DNA of 64,000 nt from Parus major. Taxonomy: Eukaryota > Chordata > Aves > Passeriformes > Paridae. A program made the position numbers and the translations under genes. Positions 55,501 to 64,000 of this stretch are shown in pieces. Numbering within the stretch: the first letter of the stretch is position 1; each line of letters starts with the position of its first letter. The DNA is taken from contig NC_031770.1 in the NCBI RefSeq assembly GCF_001522545.3, positions 32,496,566-32,560,565 on the forward strand, in the 5' to 3' direction. The notes under the pieces are model-generated. The model was not told where the DNA came from. It saw nothing but the letters and a program-made list of their open reading frames with translations, and did no database searches.

Positions 55501-58500
55501 CACCTGTAAGTCAGCACACACATGGGTCACAAAGTCACTGAAACCACACCATGGTGAGGAAAGCCAAGTGGACCAGTGGTTCTAAGTGCAGGCTTAGGCC
55601 CAGACACAAATTTAGGGGACACATCCATTATAAAACCACGGGAAAGGCAGCAGCTACCCCGATAGCATCAATCAAAGTTCAGGTTTCCAACAAGCTTTTA
55701 AAATTACCAGTCCTCCTGCACTAGCACTGAAACAAAGGCAGATTTAGAAGCTATTTATCGCACTTCAGGTTCTGTTATCACTCCATAAAAAAAATAAATG
55801 TTTTGGACATGAACACAGTCAGTTATTTGGCTTTTGCTATGCATACACAGAGAAACTTTCTAGTAACTTCTTGCACTGTCATCAAATACCAGGAATTTGT
55901 TCCTTTCCCCTGAACTAGGCTCAGGCTTGAATTCCCAATTCATAGGCTTTGAACTTGATTCAGGGTAACATTGTTTTAGCTGAGGTTCACAGTCCCTTGA
56001 GGCCATAGAGAGCCAGCCAGAACATCTCATCTAACCTCATGGCTGCCTCCAGGCCACAGACTTCAGCAGTTCAAAAGCTACACTTGCATTCAGCAAATCT
56101 CTGCAGTACCAGGAAGATCTCCAAGATTTTGGGATTATTTTGGTTGGTTGGTTGGTGCTTTTTTTGTTTTGTTTGTTTGGTTTGGGTTTTTTGTAAAAAG
56201 AGGTAAGATATTTATTAGGTTTTTTTGTGGGTTTTTTTTTTTTTTTTCCTAATGCAGCTTCGAAAGATGAAGCCACACAAAGATTTTTTTTTACTACAGT
56301 AAAACATCCATCACTGTAGTCCTTACACCCTATCTGGGTAAGGATAGGCCAGACTATTTCCAGTTGTTCTTCTGAGTCTCAATTCAGGGCTTGGGATGAG
56401 GTCTCTCAAGCCAGTGATTCTGGAACACTTCCTCCTGCCCCCACTCTGCCTCAAGCCTCCAGTGTTTCCATCCATCCTTCCCCATTCCTTTCCTTGTGGT
56501 GAACCCACAAGCAAAAATGACACCCGAAAAAATATTTCTGAAATTCAGTTATCCAGTCCTAATAAAAAAGGCTGAAATTTCCATGTAATTGCAACCAAGA
56601 TGCTGTGTTGTAGAAACTGAGGTCATTCATAAAGAGAAATAAAGGGGGAAGCTGTTTACAGGAAACAATTCACAGAGCACGTCTCCGTCAGCTTTGACCC
56701 TTTCCACAGACCTTTGCTTTGGTACTCATTTAGATAGGGTGTTCCCAGAAAACCTATAGGGGAGAATGGAGAGAGAGGTGAGATGATCTTCTCTGCTCAC
56801 ATAAAGGCATGAGGCAGAAACTACACAAGGATTTATGACATACTCTTTTTCTTGCATTCACCAACTTCAGAGATTCAAACAAACTGTCTAACTAGTATGA
56901 ATGCTCATGGTCAAATTCCTCCGGGAAATAGTCTTGCTGAGTCAAGCTGGCAGAAAAACAGAAATTCTACTTTGTGGGAAATTCCAGGACCTCTGTTTTC
57001 TCTCTAAATTAATCAGAAAATTCAGAAAACAAAATTTTCAGCAAAATGTCCTTTCCAAGTATTTTTCTTGAATATTTGGAAGAAAAAATAGGCCAGTCTG
57101 AGTTTTACAAGCCACAGCTCTATGAGATGTGTGCCAAGTATAAAACCTTTTGACATTTCTGTCTGCAGTTCCAAAAGCCACATCACACTGCAGTAAACAA
57201 GTGCAGCCACAGACATAGTGCTCCTCACAGCATCAGACTGCTCTGCAGAAAACACAGTGTCTGTGCAGGCAGTGTCTACAACCTTCCCTTAGCAGACACA
57301 CCAGGCTGGGAGGAGATCCTTTGCCTTGCAGGGTCATTTGTTGGGCTCTCTTCTGGTATCTGTGCGAGGTGAAAGTGTGTTTACTGTTTACATTGTGAAT
57401 TCTTTCTCCTTCCCTGTCATTACTTCTCCCACACACTGTGTGTGTTCCAATGATGGGCAAATGAAGCTACAGCTGACAAAGGAAAGGGACAGGCTCTTAA
57501 GATCTCCTCAGAGCCTTGAAACAAAGGTTATTACAAGGAACTACCTGTGTTTCTTCCAGTGTAGAGTACAGGCACACCCACACGACAGCTCCTGAGGCCT
57601 GAATTGTGCAATCTTGTGCAGCACCAGTGAGGCTTGGAGCAGGTGGGATCATATTGCACACACTGGACTGAGTTCACGAGGCTGAGTGAGGAAGACTGCA
57701 ACCCTACATGCTCTCACTGCATCAAGGAAAGGGAGTAGTGGTCAGCATCAGATGGCTTCATGAGGTGGTGCTCAAAGGATAGACCCTTTCCAGCACCATA
57801 GGACATGGGACCACAGCCTCCAAAGCCTGGGATGTAGTAGGGGTGGGAAGAGGGACAGAAATAGACCAAGATCTGATGCTGCTCTTGTGTGCCAGAGCTC
57901 CACAGACTTTCTCTAAATCAAGCCAGAATAAAGCAGAGATTCCATTAAATAAGGCAATCCCAGGACAAAGTCTCTCAAAGTGCTCAGATATTAGGGACAA
58001 AAGATGGTTTAAGAGTAGTAGGATGAAAGAATTGTTAAATCCAGCAAGCACCTCCTGCTTCCAGACTGCTCTGTGGCATATTTGTAACATCAGCATGCCA
58101 GGGCATTAAAAGTTACTCTCTGAGGTGCAGGAAGACTTTAGCTAGTTTAGGCAGTGATTTTACTGAGGACTGATTGGAACACAAAGGAAGTGGTGTGTGT
58201 GTGCTCTTCATTGGCAGTCAGAAACAACAAGCATAACAAATCACTGCAAACTCCAATGGGAATTAGTACACAGGAGGGCTGCAAGGCATAGACATGGAGC
58301 ACATGAAAAACAAGAAGCAGAGCCTAGGAAACTCATTAACTAGATTATTTCTTCTTGAGCTGGAGTATGAAGTTCCCATCTTGTAAAGGTGCTGCATCAT
58401 TTGTCATTCATCTTCAGTGTCTGTAAGAGGAAACAATACAACAAGAAGAAGGGATTTCTAATTGTAGATACTGCTGTCAAAGTGCTGTAGGGTTACAAAC

Positions 58501-58780
58501 ACAAGCCCTAATTCTACTATGTGTTTCTCACAGTTGCTGTCCCCTCCTCCACCTCCAGATGAGGCTAGGTTAACTCAGCTGTGCACTCATAAACTGCTCT
58601 TTACAGGACCAGGGCCAGAGTTTTACCACCAAATTCAGTTTTGGTAAGTGACTTTTAGTGAGGCTTAAAAGATCTGGAATAGAAGAGGTGTGAAACTTCC
58701 AAAAAGCAACATTTTCGCTAATTCCCCCAGACAGCAGAATCAAAGGCCAAGTGAACTGATCACATCTCTTCTCCTTCCTT
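55501..58780. other. Intergenic, no gene seen
   Basis: Non-coding sequence holding a T/G-rich low-complexity tract (listed separately). Short open frames only, none recognisable. Confidence 0.55.
56148..56247. repeat. T/G-rich low-complexity tract
   Basis: (TTGG)n, TTTG-type units and long T runs over about 100 bases. Lysine/asparagine-rich open frames on the minus strand here are artefacts of the tract. Confidence 0.8.
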
Positions 58781-58788
58781 CTTCACAG

Positions 58789-58831
58789 ATCAGGAAACAG
58801 CAAAAGCAGCATGCCAGAGTGGTTAAGAATG
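58789..58831 (+). other. Exon-like 43-bp segment with strong splice signals
   Basis: Preceded by the pyrimidine tract and acceptor TCTTCTCCTTCCTTCTTCACAG and followed by GTAAGT immediately after AAGAATG. Two forward frames are open across it (one reads IRKQQKQHARVVKN). No neighbouring exon was found and no protein family is recognised. It may be an exon of an unannotated non-coding RNA or a chance pseudo-exon. Confidence 0.25.
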
Positions 58832-58957
58832 GTAAGTGTGGTTGCAGTTACAAGTAGTGAATTCCCAGGAAGTTTTCACAGAACCATAACTAAGAGGGTT
58901 TTAGAGACAATACTCTACCAAAACTGAGGTAGTCTAAAAAGAATAAAAGGAGGAGGA

Positions 58958-59071
58958 ATATGCTAGAGTGACAGTCTTGTGGTGCAAAGGGCTAATCTGA
59001 CATTTTAAAGTGTCAGATTATATATGCTAGAGTGACAGTCTTGTGGTACACCAGCCTAATCAGACATTTTA
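58958..59071. repeat. 64-bp-spaced direct duplication around a palindrome
   Basis: About 50 bases starting ATATGCTAGAGTGACAGTCT occur at 58958-59007 and again at 59022-59071, with divergence toward the middle. Near and past the end of the first copy is a 28-bp inverted repeat (58993-59020) with perfect 10-bp arms TAATCTGACA/TGTCAGATTA and one wobble-type mismatch in the centre. It resembles the footprint of a small duplication or insertion, but no known element is identified. Confidence 0.65.
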
Positions 59072-62000
59072 GTTCCTTTTGAATACATGTGGAGTACTTT
59101 GGGCCTAAGTGAGATGTCAATGGACTCCAGCCTGGTGTTATTTTCTTTGCATAGGAGAGAATTACCACAAATAAAAAATAAACTGCAATAGCAAATTTCC
59201 TAGCTCCACTACCAAACCCTAGATGGGAGAAGAAATGAAAAACAGCAGGATTGGCAGCATATTGTGAGATTTTCCCCAATTCTTCCAGTGCAAGATCCAA
59301 CCTTTAGGATGCACAGGGTTTATGTCAGCAAGTGTTCATCCACATTACGGAGTAAACTCATGTAGTTTACTGTCCAGCCTCCCTCTCCATTAGCTTACTT
59401 CGCAGAAGAGCAGCTGTGCCTTACTGGCTGCTCTCCATGCTTTTGGGGGCTTATCCCACAGTCCCATGTGGTGTGCAGGAAATGGCATGGCTCTACAAAC
59501 CCTTTCCCAGAGGACTGGGAGGGGAGATGTCTGTCTGACCCAGAGGAGGGAAAAGAGCTCCTGGAGGACTTGGCAGCATGGGAGAAAGGGTAGCTGCACC
59601 CGCATTGCAGAGCAGTTATGTCAGCAGCCTTGGGGTTGCACTCTAGCCTATCTCCTTGGCTGGCCAGCCGCTCAAAAAGCATCTTTGAATTATAGGGATG
59701 TGGGTGTGGATAAGACACAAGTTACCAGCAACACTGGAGCTGTAATTTCATTAACTCTGCAGTGAACACCCACACTAAGCAGAGAGGCCAGGGAGGCAGG
59801 CTGAATCCAAAAGAGGAATAAGGCAGTCAGGCTTGTAGTACTGGTCCAGTTGTAGCCTTCCCACTCTTCCCCTTCACCCCATAACACCCAGTGATCTCAT
59901 TGCCAACTGTACAAAGTGAGGGTAGGACATGGTTTTTCTGCCAGTGTCCAGGACACAGGATCTCAGCAGCAGGACCCCTTGTCCCTGCCTGTATTGCAGC
60001 CACTCATCCCTCCTCCATCTCCACCCTGAGACCCTGCAGCTGGGCCCAGAGCAAACAGCCAGAAATGGAAGTTGTCAGTGCAATCACTGTTGGTTTCACA
60101 ACATCCTATTACTGCAGCTTTACAGTTTATTTGCTCTGTGTGCCAACAAATGTGGACACATGCACTGTCCCTGTGGATATCCATGCATTTATGTCATGCT
60201 ACCCACCTCCCAAAGTAGAGGGGAATGTCAGGCCTGTGAAAAGGTGATATCCATGGTTTGGCTGCTGCACATTTTGTGGTCACTCTGTGTATCAGATGGG
60301 CATGGGAAATTCCTGACAGACTCTGGCAACAAGTTTCTCTCTTGGCTAACTTTTAATGGCAAAGGTTTTGTAATCGCCATCCGAGCCTGAGGAGCAAAAA
60401 TTCCTGCGGGGTAATTGGCTTTGTCGGTCTGTTGGGCGCACTCAGCCTTGATCTCTTCAATTACTGTACGCATGTACATACTCTCATGCTGACAGTGAGA
60501 GCCAGTGAGGACAAGACTGCCCGTTCCATGGATGGGTGCATGTCTTCAAGAAGTGCAACCGCCCTGGCAGCTAATGCAATGCATGAGGCATGGGGCAAGG
60601 CTAGCAAGAACCAATTCTATAATTGGTGGGAGCTGCTTCAGGAAAAAATCACTGAGGAGATGGGACCTGTGGGGACAAGGGGACAAATTAAGTGGGCCTC
60701 CAGTTAGTCCTCTTCTACCACCTGACTCACAGGTTGCTGACCACAAGCTTCTTCACCTGCCACCACACAGGGCACCTCATTCTCATTACCAGCAAGGAAA
60801 ACACTCCCAGTAGAGACTCAGCTTCAACTGGCAAAAAGTCTGCACATGCCAGGGTGGCTTGTTTTGGATGAATTTTCTGCCAGCAGAACAGCACATTATC
60901 TTATTACTCTTGCCAGCATTACTGTATTGATGGGAGGGACAGGATGACTTTTCCTTCCCTTAGTTGATGGGGTTATGCAGGCAAAAAATTGTTGGGAATG
61001 GACAAGGCTGATGACCCTTTAATGCTGCCTCATCAGCACACAGCATTTAAAGGATGTGTATGACACTGAAGCATGTTTTGAAGCCCCTCTGTGGGACCCA
61101 AGAGGGTTACAAGTAGGCACAAATCTTCTGGCCTAACATCTGTTATATCAGATTACTCACTGGGGTCTTGGGCACAACAAGGGAGTCAGGAAACATGCAC
61201 AATCCTCCTCATGCACCCCACATCTTCATCATGGTCTAAACACTACATTTTTCCACATCACCCCCAGTCCAACTCTGTCCCACTAGCCCCACATGCTGTT
61301 CCCATCCTGCTCCATCTTCCTCATCTCCTCCCAACAGCAAACTCTGCTACTGCCTTTTCTCCTCCAGCCCTCAGGTCTGTCACCCATTCCCAGATCACCC
61401 CAGGAGCTATTGCCCCTATGGCAGTGGCCAGCAAGTTGTTCTCCAGCTCCACTGTCCTGGAGTTCACCACAGGCAACTTCCACTCCCCCTTCTCCTCTAA
61501 TTGCGGTCAGCAGCCCCACAGGCTGAGGGAACTCATAAATACCATGGTCTTGTGAGGGAGTCTTCCATCCAGTAATTGACTACATGTTCCAGATGCTCTT
61601 CCTGCAAGAAATTAAAAAGCAATGTGACCCTTGTTGAGGGTGCAGGCACCCCCGCAACGCAAACACCCTATCCCAGGAAAGCCCTGTCCCCACAGACATG
61701 GGGCTGGCTGAGCTGACAGGAGCCACAGTGACTGGAGCCACCAGAGGGGCTGAGGGACCATAAATCAGGCGTCTCCTGGCCCCCGCTCTCCCCCAGACCC
61801 TTATCAGTGCCACTTAGCACGGTGGGCGCTACAGGAGGGATGTGAGCAGAGATAAGGGCCCCCTTGGGGCAGACCCTGCCCCAGTGGGAGTCTCCAGAGC
61901 CTGCAGGCACACGGGCTAGCCGGCGGTGCCCAGCCTGCTCCTCCGGGGCAGCAGGCCTAGCACAGGGGTCTCCTCTTCCTCCCCGCTCCCAGTGCTGGCT

Positions 62001-64000
62001 CCTGACAGCACTGGAGGCTCTGAGCACTCAGCCTGAGTGTCCAGCTCAACCTGCCCCTCAGCAGATCTGGTGCCTTAACCTGAGTGGGCTGTCACTACTC
62101 CCTCCTTGCACCCTCGTCCCCTCTCCCCTTTGTCACATGAGAAACAGCCTTAATGAGGAGGCTTAATGAAAAATAAACAAGCTGGGAGCTTTGCACTTGG
62201 GGAGCAAAACAGCCACAGGCTGATACTGTGCACCAGCACCAAGGTACCTCTTCCCAGCCCTGGCCATGGGAGTCATACTGAGTCCCAGAGGACCAGTCTT
62301 GCTGGGGGCCATTCTGGCATTGCAAAACCCTTTCCCTCAGCATCCAGGCAGTGCCATCATATTCCAAATGAGCATCTGTACCCTCCAGCAATGCTGTGAT
62401 GGGAGAGGAGGTGCAGCTGAGTGTCTCTCTTGCTGCAGGCCTGATTCTTGGCTCAGGCTACAAAAGACGTGCCACCATGTGGCAAAACTGACACCTTACT
62501 GAACTTTGCAAGAGGCCAAAGAATTAGGATCAACATGGGATGCAGGACAAAGAGGTGCAGGGGCAGAGTTCAGTCAGGGAAGATAGAGGTCCTCAGCAGG
62601 ACTGCCAGCAACCATCAGGGTCTGGAGCAACTTGGAGCCAGAGCCAAGGGACCAGAGGAGGGAGGCTTTGGGAGGGAAACATGCCCTCTATGTTCTGGGC
62701 TCCTGCATCCCCTACTCCCTGAGCACAATGACCTCCAGGGCAGAAATGACAGTCTCCAGCTGTCAGTAGCATTCTCAGGCAGGGGAGGGGGGAAATCCAG
62801 TCTGAGGGAAGGCATTCTCCAGCATGGAGTGGAGAGAAAAAAAACTGCGTGTATTGTGGCTCACTCCTGTCCTGCCATAGCTGGTGGCTGGGAAGCAGAA
62901 GCCAGGTCTGGTGAGGGCAGGTAAGACCAGCAATAGTTGCTGTGGAGCAGTACACAGAGGGAAGTGCCTGGGGAGCACCAGTAATTCACAGCATCGAGGG
63001 CAGGCACAGATAAGTGGTTGAAAGGTCTCTCACCCTGCTAATCCTGCTTCCTTTTGATAGCTTTAAATCCATCACTTAAAAATTCAGTTTCTCAGTTGGA
63101 GAACTGGGTGGCCTACAGGATGAATGGAGCTCTTCACCCCTGGGGCAGCAGGGAGACTCCAGAAAACAGGGCCAGGAAGGTGCTGGCATGTTAGCACGTA
63201 GCTGGGTTATAATTTACACACATATGCCATATGCTTATTCCCATTAGCATCTTGTCTTGGAAGGTATCCAGTCTCCTTTCACCCCTGAAGGAACTGACCT
63301 CATTAGAAAGCACTCAAAAGCCTTCGTGAGGCTGCAAAGTAGAGGCAGCTACACCTAAACCAAAGCGTTGAACATTAGGCTCGTTCCCCTTTGATGGAGT
63401 TAGAAAGATGGCACCTTTCATTGTGGGCAATCTCAGCGTGGCCAATTTCCCTGAGGGGACACAGCACACAAAGACATCCTTGCTGTGATTTCAGTGACCT
63501 CAGGTGGCATGCGGTAGGGATCTTATGTGTTTGCATATTTAAAATAACACCTATGAGAGATTGCCCAAGGGTCCAGGGAAGATCAGTTAGCTGGTAGAAG
63601 TCTTTAGCCATGTATGGCTAGTCCACATAAACTGTGGCCTTGGAGGCAATTAAAATGGGATTGAAAACATGCTTAAGTGTGGTTTTACTATTGTCACTAG
63701 CACTGTTCACACTGAGTGTGACAAATACTGTTCCCCTCCCGCACTCCTCTAGGAAAGGTGCAATCACTCCAGAAACTGCAAATAAGTCTCAGATATAGGT
63801 GAGGTCCTCAAGGGTCAAACCAACTACCACCTACACAGAAGGGCTTTGCCTCTGTGTGGACTTGTCTCCAAGCAGCTTGCCCATTCTCCCACCATTCTGG
63901 AAGACCACAGTCCCACAGCATCCCTTCCTGGTTTTTTATCCATTGTGTTTCTACCATCTCCACTTACCAAGTGCTGTAAAAACAGCTCCATGATCTCTGT
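59072..64000. other. Intergenic, no gene seen
   Basis: About 4.9 kb, GC-richer toward 61.6-63 kb. Open frames of 150-158 codons (59929-60390, 61091-61555, 62448-62924, all plus) have no recognisable domain, overlap others on the opposite strand and are not supported as genes. The next gene upstream of VEGFA is not reached. Confidence 0.55.

Noticed and set aside
59929..60390. 153-codon cysteine/histidine-bearing open frame
   Set aside because: Cysteine and histidine spacing does not fit a zinc-finger pattern, and alternative frames overlap it on both strands.
61091..62924. Open frames of 154 and 158 codons
   Set aside because: Serine/proline-rich or mixed low-information translations in a GC-richer stretch, overlapped by antisense frames, with no splice or start context.

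Overview
The window is vertebrate nuclear DNA, almost certainly from a bird. It carries one recognisable protein-coding gene, VEGFA (vascular endothelial growth factor A), on the minus strand from about 31.4 kb down to about 8.0 kb. Three things point to a bird: CR1-type LINE remnants (a long one at 55.0-55.5 kb ends in the CR1 terminal octamer), an exon-by-exon VEGFA protein that resembles chicken more than mammal (exon 5 has 33 nt instead of 30, and a KNKQE segment), and fairly short introns. No bacterial, viral, CRISPR or operon-like system is present.

Layout. Positions 1-8,030 are sequence downstream of VEGFA with no gene I can support, only decayed repeats. Positions 8,035-10,671 are the VEGFA 3' UTR, with blocks I recognise from the human 3' UTR: the terminal block with its ATTAAA poly(A) signal, an AU-rich block, and a block near 10.2 kb. 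Coding exons follow in minus-strand order: exon 8 (10,672-10,693), 7 (12,931-13,062), 6a (14,192-14,263), 5 (17,007-17,039), 4 (17,456-17,532), 3 (19,256-19,452) and 2 (24,523-24,574). All have GT-AG borders and phases that join without a break. Exon 1 (signal peptide and most of the 5' UTR) is not visible: it should lie in the 860-base run of N at 30,208-31,067. The distal 5' UTR is readable to the right of that gap and a GC-box promoter lies near 31.44-31.69 kb. From 31.7 to 64 kb the sequence is intergenic upstream DNA with ancient repeats, a small CpG-rich patch holding a hypoxia-element-like motif, and a few structured or exon-like oddities.

How it works together: exons 2-4 encode the cystine-knot receptor-binding domain, exons 5 and 6a the basic heparin/matrix-binding segment, exon 7 the heparin/neuropilin-binding domain and exon 8 the CEKPRR tail. 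The reading frames let exon 6a be included or skipped, giving 190-type and 166-type avian isoforms. Splicing, 3' UTR stability and hypoxia elements are the likely control points.

The observations most worth checking concern the 3' end of the coding region: the position matching the human exon 8b splice acceptor reads TG instead of AG, so the VEGF-xxxb tail cannot be made by that route; and the stop-codon read-through frame (VEGF-Ax in mammals) stays open for 78 codons instead of 22. A pyrimidine tract of about 100 nt just upstream of exon 6a and two exact matches to the VEGFA hypoxia-response core are also noteworthy. Comparisons with human and chicken VEGFA are from memory and were not computed.
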